From: Chryseotalea sp. WA131a
Lineage (GTDB): Bacteria > Bacteroidota > Bacteroidia > Cytophagales > Cyclobacteriaceae
NCBI GenBank assembly: GCA_025370075.1
Contig: CP073016.1
Coordinates: 1,178,001 to 1,242,000 of the forward strand
DNA: 64,000 nucleotides
Direction: 5' to 3'
The notes beneath the pieces are model-generated. The model worked only from the letters and a program-made list of their open reading frames with translations. It was not told the origin of the DNA and did not search any database. The position numbers and the translations under genes were made by a program. Within the stretch, counting starts at the first letter, position 1; each line of letters opens with the position of its first letter. Shown here one piece after another: positions 16,547 to 25,570 of this stretch.

Positions 16547-17524
16547 ATGAGAGAGCTTACCGTTGGCATTGATATTGGTGGCACGAATACGAAATACGGT
16601 ATTGTGGATCGAGCCGGAAATGTGTTGTTGCAAGGCAACATTCCCACTACCCAATACGAAGAGTTTCAAGACTATTTTGATGGCATGGCCAATGCGTTGC
16701 GCGAAGGCATGGAAAAGTTGCCGAGCGATTCAAAAGTGGTGGGCATTGGTGTTGGTGCCGCCAATGGGAATTATTACACAGGCACTATTGAACGGGCTAC
16801 CAACTTAAAGTGGAAAGGTGTATTGCCATTGGCGAAAATGTTTAGAGAAGAGTTTGGTGTGCCGTGCATGCTCACCAACGATGCGAATGCTGCTGCCGTT
16901 GGTGAAATGATTTACGGCAATGCCAAAAACATGAAAGACTTTGTGGTGATTACGCTTGGTACCGGTTTAGGGAGTGGGTTTGTTTGTGGCGGGGTATTGT
17001 TAAATGGTCATCATGGTATTGCGGGTGAAGTTGGGCATACTTCGGTAAACCCGGTAGGTCGCTATTGCAATTGTGGAAAACGTGGCTGTTTGGAAACGTA
17101 TGTAAGTGCCACCGGCATTAAGCGTACCGTTTATAAATTACTGGCCGATCATTTAGAGCCGAGTGAATTGCGCGAAATCAGTTTTGATAATCTGAATACC
17201 AAAATGATTACGGAGGCTTCCCTGCGTGGCGACATCGTGGCGCAAGAAGCTTTTGAATATACAGGTCGAATTTTAGGAATGAAACTGGCCGAGACTGTTG
17301 TTCATACCGACCCGGAGGCGATCTTTTTATTCGGGGGGTTGGCGCAGGCGGGTGATTTAATTTTCAAACCCACCATCAAGCACATGGAGGCCAATCTGAT
17401 GCCTCTTTTCCGAGGAAAAATAAAAGTCCTGCCATCGGCCATGCAAAACCAAGCGGCACCCATTTTAGGAGCGAGCAGTTTGGTGTGGGATCATTTGGAC
17501 AAGAAGCGGTTGGAGATGGCCTGA
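16547..17524 (+). CDS. ROK family glucokinase
   Basis: 325 residues from the ATG at 16547, the first codon after the pfkA stop that fits the domain. The N-terminal phosphate loop is VGIDIGGTNTKYGIVD; the ROK signature with its zinc ligands is GEVGHTSVNPVGRYCNCGKRG, here cited by key residues His in GEVGH and the Cys in CNCGKRGCLE; the catalytic Asp lies in LTNDANAAAVGE. ROK kinases phosphorylate glucose or other hexoses with ATP. Because it follows pgi and pfkA, glucose is the most likely substrate; another hexose or N-acetyl sugar cannot be excluded. Confidence 0.88.
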   Translation: MRELTVGIDIGGTNTKYGIVDRAGNVLLQGNIPTTQYEEFQDYFDGMANALREGMEKLPSDSKVVGIGVGAANGNYYTGTIERATNLKWKGVLPLAKMFREEFGVPCMLTNDANAAAVGEMIYGNAKNMKDFVVITLGTGLGSGFVCGGVLLNGHHGIAGEVGHTSVNPVGRYCNCGKRGCLETYVSATGIKRTVYKLLADHLEPSELREISFDNLNTKMITEASLRGDIVAQEAFEYTGRILGMKLAETVVHTDPEAIFLFGGLAQAGDLIFKPTIKHMEANLMPLFRGKIKVLPSAMQNQAAPILGASSLVWDHLDKKRLEMA

Positions 17525-17670
17525 CCTTAATTGGTTTTTGCATTTGCCAATAATCCAAAGGTATTGATCCTAACTTGCTCGCCCGAGCATTTTTTAAATT
17601 GCTCTGCCAAACCCCACCATCACCTTAGTTCAAGATTCTTATTATCTTTGCTCGTCAATTTTGATTGAGC

Positions 17671-18285
17671 ATGAAGAATTTTGTTTCCAATTCTACGGAG
17701 AGCACCAGAATGTTTAAACAACAATGGATGGAGGCGTTATCGAAAGTGCATTACTCCGTGCCTTTGTTCATATTTGTGCCGCTCATATCTTACTTTGCTT
17801 GGACAGGCTTGACTCAGCCGGGTATTACCACCGTCAATTGTATTCTTACCGTTCTAGCTGGCCTATTGGCATGGACGCTTACCGAATACGTTATGCACCG
17901 ATTTATTTTCCATTATCAGCCCAATACAGAATGGGGTAAAAAATTGCATTTTATCTTTCATGGTGTTCACCACGATTATCCCAACGATGCCAAACGATTG
18001 GTTATGCCACCTTCCATGAGCATCCCACTGGCCACAGCTTTCTATTTTTTGTTTAAGGCTACCGTTCCTGTGTTGTATCTGAATACCTTTTTTGCTTCTT
18101 TCCTTGCGGGATACTTGTGCTACGATATGTTTCACTATGCCTTTCACCACGGCACGTTCACCAACCCCATCCTGAAAAAGCTAAAGCAACACCACATGCA
18201 GCACCATTATGCTGACGCAGACAGAGGATATGGTGTCACTTCTGTGTTGTGGGATATTATCTTCCGTTCGGAGTTGAAAAAGTAG
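17671..18285 (+). CDS. Fatty acid hydroxylase / sterol desaturase family protein
   Basis: 204-residue integral membrane di-iron enzyme. Histidine clusters typical of fatty acid 2-hydroxylases (Scs7/FA2H-like) are present: HRFIFH, then HFIFHGVHHDYPND, FHYAFHHG and HHMQHHYAD. About four membrane segments flank them (for example VPLFIFVPLISYFAWTGL). Such enzymes add a hydroxyl at C2 of fatty acyl chains, which in Bacteroidetes sphingolipids and ornithine lipids is common; the exact substrate is inferred. ATG at 17671; a TATCTTTG box at 17643-17650 may be its promoter. The next gene follows within about 115 bp. An Mpo1-like gene at 54797 could act on 2-hydroxy fatty acids. Confidence 0.85.
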   Translation: MKNFVSNSTESTRMFKQQWMEALSKVHYSVPLFIFVPLISYFAWTGLTQPGITTVNCILTVLAGLLAWTLTEYVMHRFIFHYQPNTEWGKKLHFIFHGVHHDYPNDAKRLVMPPSMSIPLATAFYFLFKATVPVLYLNTFFASFLAGYLCYDMFHYAFHHGTFTNPILKKLKQHHMQHHYADADRGYGVTSVLWDIIFRSELKK

Positions 18286-18399
18286 TTGCTGGTTACCGCT
18301 TGCTGGTCACTAATTTCCAGTACGCTTTTTTATCTGGTATTCTTGTATTACACCAGTGGTTCTCAATCTTCCACATTCGGTTGTAACTTCGGTTTTATA

Positions 18400-20643
18400 A
18401 TGCAAAGTCCTATGAAATATTCTGCCCTCGTAGTGCTGCTAATGGTAAGCACCCTCTCCTTTTCCCAAAAGTCAATTTTAGGTTACAGCAAAGAATCTGG
18501 AGAAGCGCAATTGAAAGCTGAAGAGAAATTTGATAGTTACCTGTCCACCAAAAATATTGAGGATTGGATCAAGCGGTTATCTGCCCGTCCTCACCATGTG
18601 GGTTCGCCCTATGGCAAGGCCAATGCGGAATACATGCGCGATCTATTTAAAAGTTGGGGCTACGATGCCGAGTTGGAAACGTATTACGTCCTCTTCCCTA
18701 CTCCAAAATCTCGCCTGCTCGAATTAATGGGCAGCAATCCTTACAAAGCAAAATTGGAAGAACCTGCTTTGAAAGAAGACGGCACCTCCAATCAAAAATC
18801 GGAACAACTGCCTGTGTACAACTGTTGGTCGCCTGATGGAGATGTAACAGGAGAATTGGTATTCGTGAATTACGGTGTGCCGGACGACTACATTCAATTG
18901 GAGAGAATGGGCATAGACGTGAAAGGCAAAATTGTGATTGCCAAATACGGTGGATCTTGGCGTGGCATCAAACCCAAAGTGGCGCAAGAACATGGCGCGA
19001 TTGGTTGCATTATTTATTCTGACCCACAGGGCGATGGCTATTTTCAAGGAGATGTTTATCCCAAAGGGCCATTTAAAAATGAGTTTGGCGCGCAGCGCGG
19101 TTCGGTGTTGGATATGCCCATCTATCCAGGCGATCCGCTCACCCCTAACTATGGCTCTACGCAAGAGGCCAAGCGTATCGACCGAAAAGATGCCCCCAAC
19201 TTATTGAAGATTCCGGTATTGCCTATTTCATACAGTGATGCAAAACCACTGCTACAAGCATTGGGCGGGCCGGTTGCACCCGAAAAATGGAGAGGCGCGT
19301 TGCCGATCACCTATCATGTGGGGCCAAGTGTAGCCAAGGTTCGTTTAAAGTTAGAATTCAATTGGGACACCAAGCCAGCCTATAACGTCATTGCAAAAAT
19401 CCGCGGAACGCAATTTCAAGATGAGTGGGTCATTCGAGGAAACCATCATGATGCATGGGTAAATGGGGCGAACGATCCTGTCAGTGGCATGGCAGCATTG
19501 TTGGAAGAAGCCAGAGGTGTTTCTGAATTGATGAAGACAGGATGGAAACCAAAGCGAACAATCATCTACTGCGCGTGGGATGCCGAAGAACCTTCTTTGA
19601 TGGGTTCAACCGAATGGGTGGAAGATCATTGGGATGAACTATCCGATAAAGCAGTTGCGTATATTAATTCTGATTCCAATGGCAGAGGATTTTTTGATGC
19701 CGATGGATCGCACACGCTCGAGACCATGGTGAACGAAATTGCCAAAGAAGTGATCGATCCTCAAACTGGCGTTACGGTTTTAGAGAGAAGGAAATCTGCA
19801 GACGCAACTCAGGCTTCTACCGTGAAAGCAAAAAAAGAAATACTGGCTAAAAAAAACCTGTCCATTGGGGCACTCGGCTCTGGTTCAGATTACTCACCTT
19901 TCATCCAGCATTTGGGTATTGCCTCCTTAAACCTTGGCTTCGGTGGCGAAGATGCCGGTGGTGAATATCATTCCATTTATGATTCGTACGATCACTACAA
20001 GCGTTTCAAAGATCCAACGTTTGAGTATGGTGTGGCACTGGCGAAAACAGCGGGGCGCGCTACCATGCGCTTGACCAATGCAGATGTGTTACCGTTTGAT
20101 TTTAAAGCCTTTCAAAAAACAGTGAGTACGTACGCAACAGAAGTCACCTCTTTGATTGAAACCATGCGTGAATCTACCGAAGTAGAAAATCAAATGATTG
20201 CAGAAAAGCGTTACGTGTTGGCCAACGACCCTACCGAAAAATTTATTCCACCCGCAAGTAAAGAACCAGTACCCTTTTTAAATTTTTCAAGTCTGCAAAA
20301 TGCCGTGGCAAATTTAGAAAAGAGCGCAGCCACTTTTTCTGATTTGTATGCGGCCAACCCCAAACCGAATACCAATATTGTCAACCTAAACAAACTATTG
20401 TTTCAATCGGAAAGAAAACTGCTATCCGAGACCGGACTGCCACGAAGACCTTGGTACAAGCACACGATTTATGCACCTGGTTTTTATACAGGATACGGTG
20501 TGAAGACACTGCCAGGAATCAGGGAAGCCATCGAACAACGAAATTGGAAAGAAGCGCAGGAGCAGATTGAATCGGTTACGTCTGCACTCATTAAGTTTTC
20601 TGTGCAAGTAGATGCCGCCAATAAAATATTGATGATGCGGTGA
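18400..20643 (+). CDS. Secreted M28 peptidase, glutamate carboxypeptidase II-like
   Basis: About 747 residues from the ATG at 18400 (another at 18412); a longer frame back to 18286 lacks a plausible start. A signal peptide (YSALVVLLMVSTLSFSQ) leads to an N-terminal region with a PA domain (VNYGVPDDYIQLE, KGKIVIAKYGG), then the M28 zinc peptidase core: His and Asp in RGNHHDAWVNGANDP, Glu-Glu in WDAEEPSLMGSTEW, Asp in INSDSNGRG, His in GGEYHSIYDSYDHY. A transferrin-receptor-like dimerisation domain forms the C-terminus. This is the domain order of glutamate carboxypeptidase II relatives, which cut C-terminal acidic or other residues from peptides. Substrate here unknown. Confidence 0.9.
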   Translation: MQSPMKYSALVVLLMVSTLSFSQKSILGYSKESGEAQLKAEEKFDSYLSTKNIEDWIKRLSARPHHVGSPYGKANAEYMRDLFKSWGYDAELETYYVLFPTPKSRLLELMGSNPYKAKLEEPALKEDGTSNQKSEQLPVYNCWSPDGDVTGELVFVNYGVPDDYIQLERMGIDVKGKIVIAKYGGSWRGIKPKVAQEHGAIGCIIYSDPQGDGYFQGDVYPKGPFKNEFGAQRGSVLDMPIYPGDPLTPNYGSTQEAKRIDRKDAPNLLKIPVLPISYSDAKPLLQALGGPVAPEKWRGALPITYHVGPSVAKVRLKLEFNWDTKPAYNVIAKIRGTQFQDEWVIRGNHHDAWVNGANDPVSGMAALLEEARGVSELMKTGWKPKRTIIYCAWDAEEPSLMGSTEWVEDHWDELSDKAVAYINSDSNGRGFFDADGSHTLETMVNEIAKEVIDPQTGVTVLERRKSADATQASTVKAKKEILAKKNLSIGALGSGSDYSPFIQHLGIASLNLGFGGEDAGGEYHSIYDSYDHYKRFKDPTFEYGVALAKTAGRATMRLTNADVLPFDFKAFQKTVSTYATEVTSLIETMRESTEVENQMIAEKRYVLANDPTEKFIPPASKEPVPFLNFSSLQNAVANLEKSAATFSDLYAANPKPNTNIVNLNKLLFQSERKLLSETGLPRRPWYKHTIYAPGFYTGYGVKTLPGIREAIEQRNWKEAQEQIESVTSALIKFSVQVDAANKILMMR

Positions 20644-20650
20644 GCGAGTC

Positions 20651-20705
20651 TCAGGCGACCCGCAACAACAACCAAGAATAACTTTTTGACCAACGAGAAC
20701 TAGGG
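20651..20705 (+). repeat. Half copy of the GTTGGTC intergenic repeat (copy D1)
   Basis: Shares with the copies at 48.4-50.8 kb the order TCAGGCGACC, CAACAAC, an AT-rich spacer, then GACCAACGAGAACTAGGG. The hairpin is damaged compared with copy D2. It lies directly after the M28 peptidase stop codon. Confidence 0.6.
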
Positions 20706-20948
20706 ATCGCCTCTTCCGAAAAATGTTTTCCAATTATCTGGCCAATGAACTTCGTCTGTGTCTCAATGAATGATTGTTGCTCGATTTAAGTTGTTTCTCC
20801 CTTGAAACAGCTAAATTTGAAACATCGAAAGCGGGCACAAACAAAAAACCGCTTTTTAAAAACTAAAAATACTATGGGGAGAAAACTTTGTAAGTTACCC
20901 GAAGGGGTTACTATCTCCACTCCGCAAAGCTCCTTAAGTTAACGACTA

Positions 20949-21007
20949 TGGTCAGGCGACCAACAACTACGACTAAAAACAACTTACTGACCAACGACAA
21001 CTAGGGG
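20949..21007 (+). repeat. Half copy of the GTTGGTC intergenic repeat (copy D2)
   Basis: TGGTCAGGCGACCAACAAC followed by an AT-rich spacer and GACCAACGACAACTAGGGG. It matches the second half of the copy at 48365-48484 and its last bases run into the HTH remnant that follows. The ~240 bp between D1 and D2 hold no gene that I can recognise. Confidence 0.65.
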
Positions 21008-21204
21008 AACTGCTGGATTTGTTCAAAGCTGACCAGACGTTCAAGGACATCAATTCCTTTGATAAATCGCTCGCTGAAAAACTCTCCTTCATCGAAGGGC
21101 TCGACAAAAAAGACAAGATCGCTTTCTATGCCGTGCTCGATGCATTCATCGGCAAGAAAAAACTGAAGGACGCCCTCGCGAACGTCCTCAGTGATGTGAA
21201 GTGA
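20977..21204 (+). pseudogene. C-terminal remnant of an HTH regulator
   Basis: An open frame of about 75 codons without a proper start; the first in-frame start-like codon is TTG at 21019. The sequence (LLDLFKADQTFKDINSF, then LSFIEGLDKKDKIAFYAVLD) resembles the C-terminal helical tail that follows the HTH domain in small Xre regulators of Bacteroidetes, as in the gene at 864-1208. The helix-turn-helix itself is missing, and the frame enters directly from intergenic repeat D2. Interpretation: 5' part lost when the repeat inserted or recombined. Identification is by resemblance only. Confidence 0.5.
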
Positions 21205-21244
21205 AAGTCAGGGACACTCTGCGAAGAACTAAAAGCACTACCTA

Positions 21245-21676
21245 CTATTCAGCACCAACGATAAAACCAAAATCCCAGAGATTTTGGTAAGTCTTGCAAT
21301 TAGTAACTACACTAATTGAATCCGCCTCAATAATAGTTATGTGCACTAGGCTGTAGGATGATAAACTACATTTAGTGGTTGCAAGCACTTTGCCATTTAC
21401 TTTTACTTTTATAATATAATCAAGACCCCTCTCTAGTCTTAGACCCCACTTTTTTTCATCATGAGCTGTTAACTCGCCCTTGTTGGTGTTGCGTGCAAGA
21501 ACGAGCGATGGCTCCACCAACAAGCATGCTGCCCTCATCCATCGTGGTGGGTCAAAAATACCCAATCTTTTTCGTTTCTCTCGTAAAACCTCGCACTGGA
21601 GTATTTGTAATCTTACGGTAGCCTGCAAAGCCCGGCCTTCACTGGATTGTTGTGAATGTAATCCAATTTTTGCCAA
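21245..21676 (-). CDS. Hypothetical protein, unrecognised
   Basis: A 143-codon frame in the degraded patch before the ISKra4-like element. The C-terminal half has a plausible protein character (LRLERGLDYIIKVKVNGKVLATT, described by its hydrophobic alternation), but the N-terminal ~45 residues (HSQQSSEGRALQAT, then basic stretches) look atypical, and the start may be wrong. No domain, signal or membrane segment recognised. It may be a decayed gene or chance frame. Confidence 0.3.
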   Translation of the reverse strand: MAKIGLHSQQSSEGRALQATVRLQILQCEVLREKRKRLGIFDPPRWMRAACLLVEPSLVLARNTNKGELTAHDEKKWGLRLERGLDYIIKVKVNGKVLATTKCSLSSYSLVHITIIEADSISVVTNCKTYQNLWDFGFIVGAE

Positions 21677-21738
21677 AATACTTATTGAAATAGGGATTAA
21701 CTAGATCGTAACGAAAGTTTTTTCATAATTGTTGGTTT

Positions 21739-22994
21739 AGGGTGCATTTCAAATTGTCGCGATTTTGTAAATTTAAATAAAAACAAAAGACTATGAGCAA
21801 GGAGGAATTTTTAGCCGTAGCGGAACAGCGCTATGATTGCCCTTCAAAAGCTGAACCAATTGGACAGCTTTTACAATTATGAGAAACTATTTGTGGAACT
21901 ATGGCGAGACCTTGGGCGAGAGGTACTCGAGAAGAATCTCGGTCCTGTTCCCCTTAACAGACGTAAAAAAAAACTACACGACTTTGGGGCAAATAGAAAT
22001 TGACAAACGGCATGCCTTCAGTGAAGGCAAAAATGGTTTTCAAATCAGCCCTGTGATGCAAGAACTCATGGTGTATGCAGGCCAACTGGATTGTTACGGC
22101 AAGAGCCATGAGGTGATCAAGCAATTTCTACAAGTGGAGGTGAATGCCGCGCAAGTGTACCGGGTCACCGATACCTATGGGGCGGAACTTGGCAAAACAG
22201 TGAATGGGGCCAGGACACCCCCTCCCGTAAAACAACAAGACACCTTGTACGTAGAGGCGGATGGATCGATGATCCTGACACGGGAAGAGCAATGGAAAGA
22301 AGTAAAAGTAGGCCGGATATTTAATTCATCAGATTGTATCAAAATCGATGAAAAACCGGGTTGGATCAAGCGATCGCAGTATATAGCCCACTTGGGCGAT
22401 CATCGCTCTTTCATCGAACAAAGCGATAAACTCATTGAATCCTATGGATCGCTGGGCGAGCGATTGGTGTTCATTTGCGATGGTGCACCATGGATCAGAA
22501 ACTGGATAGCAGATACTTTTCCAGGTGCACTATCAATCTTGGATTATTATCATGCCACTCAATACCTGTACCCCTTTTCGGAATCATGTTTCAAGGACAG
22601 GCAAAAGGCACAACAGTGGACCGAGGCACAAAAAAAACTTCTGTTGAACAGTGAAGTGGATCGGGTAATGGATAACATCAGGGAATTATTTCCCGGCCAT
22701 CCACAAGCCAGAAAAATTTTGGGCTACTATCAAGCCAATAAAGACAGAATGGACTATAAAAAATATTTACAAATAGGTTGCGGCCTTATTGGTTCAGGCG
22801 CCATTGAATCCGCTCATCGAACCGTGGTGCAAAAGCGACTTAAACTCTCCGGACAGCGCTGGACCAAGAGAGGAGCACAGAACATGCTCAACTTACGCGT
22901 AACGCACATGAATGGCCAATGGGACAAAGTAGTTAAACTCGTACAAACTGAATTTAAAGCCGCAGCTTAACCGCGTCAATTTGAAATGCACCCT
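21739..22994 (+). mobile_element. ISKra4-family insertion sequence
   Basis: Bounded by 23-bp terminal inverted repeats: left AGGGTGCATTTCAAATTG then TCGCG at 21739-21761, right the reverse complement with one mismatch at 22972-22994. Length 1256 bp, one transposase gene on the plus strand. No clear target duplication found on inspection. Confidence 0.85.
21793..22970 (+). pseudogene. ISKra4-family transposase in three reading frames
   Basis: DDE-type transposase whose family N-terminus is split. MSKEEFLAVAEQRYD is encoded from the ATG at 21793; the continuation ALQKLNQLDSFYNYEKLF is one frame over from 21839; after RRKK at a run of nine A (21965-21973) the rest, from YTTLGQIEIDK to the end, is in a third frame. 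The main frame (from 21879 to 22970) has the usual YVEADGSMI and FICDGAPWIRNW segments and the C-terminal GCGLIGSGAIESAHR motif. The A-run could allow programmed slippage; the first break looks like a plain one-base insertion. The copy is therefore probably inactive. Confidence 0.8.
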
Positions 22995-23097
22995 CTGAAC
23001 CTTGCTGGTCATCCGATCAACTCATTAGCCGCAAATGCCTATTGCCCCTTGCCAAATGCCTTATTTCATTTAATTTGCATCGTCAGTTAATCAGCAC

Positions 23098-24033
23098 ATG
23101 AAGGCAATCAAAGAGACTCACTTTCACTTCCCTCAACAAACCGGATTTTACAAAGGCAAAGTACGTGACGTCTATTACTTTGGTGAACAGATGGCCCTGG
23201 TAGCGACCGATCGCATCTCCGCATTCGATGTGGTCTTGCCTAAGGGCATTCCAGACAAGGGTCGGATTCTAAACCAAATTGCTGCCTACAATCTCAATGC
23301 TACCAAAGACATCGTCCCTAACTGGGTTTTATCAACGCCTGACCCCAATGTGACGATCGGTTTTAAGTGCGAACCCTTTGCCGTAGAGATGGTGGTCCGT
23401 GGTTACTTGGCCGGTCACGCTTGGCGCGAATACAAATCAGGCAAACGCAAAATCTGTGGTGTGCCATTGCCGGATGGACTGAAAGAAAATGATCTACTCC
23501 CCGCTCCTATCATCACCCCTACCACAAAAGCAAAAGTAGGCCACGATGAAGACATATCGCGCGAAGAAATTTTGAGCCGAGGAATTGTAAATGAAGGCGA
23601 CTACAAGATGTTAGAAGACTATACTTTTAAACTCTATAAAAAAGGAACAGAACTGGCAGCCGCCCGGAGTTTGATATTGGTAGATACCAAGTATGAATTT
23701 GGTAAACATAACGGCAAGATTTACTTGATTGACGAAGTTCACACACCTGATTCATCCCGCTATTTTTACAAAGAAGGCTACGAGGCGAGGCAAAAATCAG
23801 GTGAGGCGCAGAAACAACTTTCCAAAGAGTTTGTTCGACAATGGCTGATTGAAAATGGCTTTCAAGGAAAGGATGGGCAAAAAGTACCTGAGATGACCGA
23901 TGAAATCGTTGCAGGGATTTCCCACCGATACCAGGAGCTTTATCAACAAATGACCGGTGAAAAGTTGGCTTCCATTGATTATTCGACCATCGAGAAACGA
24001 ATTGAACAAAGTATCGTTAAATCGTTAAATTAG
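23098..24033 (+). CDS. purC: Phosphoribosylaminoimidazole-succinocarboxamide synthase
   Basis: 311 residues; SAICAR synthase, the ATP-dependent joining of aspartate to CAIR in purine synthesis. Family segments: YKGKVRDVY near the N-terminus (with GKVRDVYYFG), the TDRISAFDVVLP motif, the VVRGYLAGHAWREY segment, LVDTKYEFG and LIDEVHTPDSSRYF toward the C-terminus. Length is that of the longer yeast-like/Bacteroidetes form rather than the ~240-residue E. coli form. ATG at 23098. Starts about 100 bp after the ISKra4-like element and stands alone. Confidence 0.95.
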   Translation: MKAIKETHFHFPQQTGFYKGKVRDVYYFGEQMALVATDRISAFDVVLPKGIPDKGRILNQIAAYNLNATKDIVPNWVLSTPDPNVTIGFKCEPFAVEMVVRGYLAGHAWREYKSGKRKICGVPLPDGLKENDLLPAPIITPTTKAKVGHDEDISREEILSRGIVNEGDYKMLEDYTFKLYKKGTELAAARSLILVDTKYEFGKHNGKIYLIDEVHTPDSSRYFYKEGYEARQKSGEAQKQLSKEFVRQWLIENGFQGKDGQKVPEMTDEIVAGISHRYQELYQQMTGEKLASIDYSTIEKRIEQSIVKSLN

Positions 24034-24187
24034 CGTTTTGAAAAGTAGGCAAGTAGTCAAATGCAAAAAGTAATAACCTCTGTTAACCAATTAGGAATTG
24101 AATAATTACAAATAACCAATTATTAAGTTTAAAAACTCCGACTTCTAAATTCTAACCAGTAACCCCTAACTACTATATTCTTCCCAA

Positions 24188-24562
24188 ATGAAATACACCA
24201 TCGACAAACAAGAAAAGTACACGCTGATTCGCTTGCACGAAGAGAAATTAGATTCAACAGCCGCACCGCAGCTAAAGTCAGAAATGGTGACGTTGCATGC
24301 GGAAGGCGTTCGCAATATCATTCTTGATTTGAGTGAAGTGAAGTACACTGATTCATCCGGCCTTAGTGCATTGCTTGTAGGCAATAGGATCTTGCAAGAA
24401 GACGGAGGCATTTTCGTGCTTACCCAGTTATCAGACCATACCACCAAACTGATTAAGATTTCGCAATTGGATAGCGTGTTGAATATTTTGCCAACGGTTG
24501 AAGAAGGGATCGACTCGGTGTTTATGCACGAGATGGAGAAGGACATGAAAAGTGAAGAATAA
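24188..24562 (+). CDS. STAS domain protein, anti-sigma factor antagonist-like
   Basis: 124 residues forming a single STAS domain: an N-terminal strand pair (KYTLIRLHEEKLDSTAA), ILDLSEVKYTDSSGLSALL with the DSSGL motif whose Ser is the phosphorylation site in SpoIIAA/RsbV, and a C-terminal helical region with IKISQLDSVLNI. In the RsbV family it would be phosphorylated by a kinase and bind an anti-sigma factor. No such partner genes adjoin. It ends with a charged tail. ATG at 24188; followed 72 bp later by rnz. Confidence 0.85.
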   Translation: MKYTIDKQEKYTLIRLHEEKLDSTAAPQLKSEMVTLHAEGVRNIILDLSEVKYTDSSGLSALLVGNRILQEDGGIFVLTQLSDHTTKLIKISQLDSVLNILPTVEEGIDSVFMHEMEKDMKSEE

Positions 24563-24634
24563 CAATTTGAAGACTAGTCAATTTGAAGATTTGAAAATTG
24601 GCTCAGATAGAAACCCACTAACATCTCCGTTCAC

Positions 24635-25570
24635 TTGTCTTTTAGGTTAACTATTCTTGGTTCTAGTGCTGCAGCCCCAGCTCTTGGTCGCTATACTTCC
24701 TGCCAATACCTAAACATTCAAAACAAACATTTTCTTATCGACTGCGGGGAAGGTGCACAAATGCAGATGCAGCGATTTGACCTACCCATTGGCAAAATCA
24801 GTAAAATTTTTATCAGCCACTTGCATGGCGACCACTACTTGGGTTTAATGGGTTTGCTCTTTTCCATGCACCTCAACAAACGCACCAGCGATTTGGATTT
24901 ATACAGTCCATATGGGTTAAATGAAATCATTTTGTTGCACTTAAAATATTCCAAGTCAAGCTTAAACTACCAAGTCAATTACCATACTTTTAACCCCTAC
25001 GAAAAAAAAATATTGGTTGATGACGAAAAACTTACCGTAGAAACCATACCGCTCAATCATAAATTACCGTGTGCCGGTTTTCTATTCCGAGAAAAGACAA
25101 AACCGCTCAACATCAATAAAGACAAGTTACCCGATGGCATGTTTCTTCAGCATATTGCCACCTTAAAGAGAGGTGAAGATGTCTATGCCGAATCAGGAAA
25201 ACTTATTTACAAAAGTTCCGATTTCACATTACCACCCAAAGTACCGCTTTCGTACGCCTATTGCTCAGACACGATGTGGAATGAACCCATGGCCGAACAA
25301 ATTAAAGATGTGGACTTGCTTTATCATGAATCTACCTTTATGGACATGGATGCAGACAAAGCACGGGAAACCAAGCATAGCACGGCCAAGCAAGCAGCTG
25401 AGATGGCAAAATTATGCGGAGCGAAAAAACTTTTACTCGGCCACTTTTCAGCCCGTTATCGCGATTTGGATTTGATGTTGGCTGAAGCGAAAGCAACCTT
25501 CGAAAACACCATTCTTGCAGTGGAGGGCCAAACAATAGATGTCGAAAATTTGTTAGAGAATGTCCCATGA
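24635..25570 (+). CDS. rnz: Ribonuclease Z
   Basis: Metallo-beta-lactamase fold nuclease that matures tRNA 3' ends, 311 residues. Zinc motif HLHGDHYLGLMGLL (HxHxDH) near residue 63, LTILGSSAAAPALGR at the N-terminus, YCSDTMW and YHESTFMD with the other ligands, and LLLGHFSARY near the end. The only start that preserves the N-terminal strand is TTG at 24635. It overlaps the next gene by 4 bp, so the two are translationally coupled. All tRNA genes seen here lack encoded CCA, which fits a need for RNase Z. Confidence 0.93.
   Translation: MSFRLTILGSSAAAPALGRYTSCQYLNIQNKHFLIDCGEGAQMQMQRFDLPIGKISKIFISHLHGDHYLGLMGLLFSMHLNKRTSDLDLYSPYGLNEIILLHLKYSKSSLNYQVNYHTFNPYEKKILVDDEKLTVETIPLNHKLPCAGFLFREKTKPLNINKDKLPDGMFLQHIATLKRGEDVYAESGKLIYKSSDFTLPPKVPLSYAYCSDTMWNEPMAEQIKDVDLLYHESTFMDMDADKARETKHSTAKQAAEMAKLCGAKKLLLGHFSARYRDLDLMLAEAKATFENTILAVEGQTIDVENLLENVP

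Noticed and set aside
18286..18399. N-terminal extension of the M28 peptidase frame
   Set aside because: It begins immediately after the preceding stop without a good start; the signal peptide begins at 18400 or 18412.
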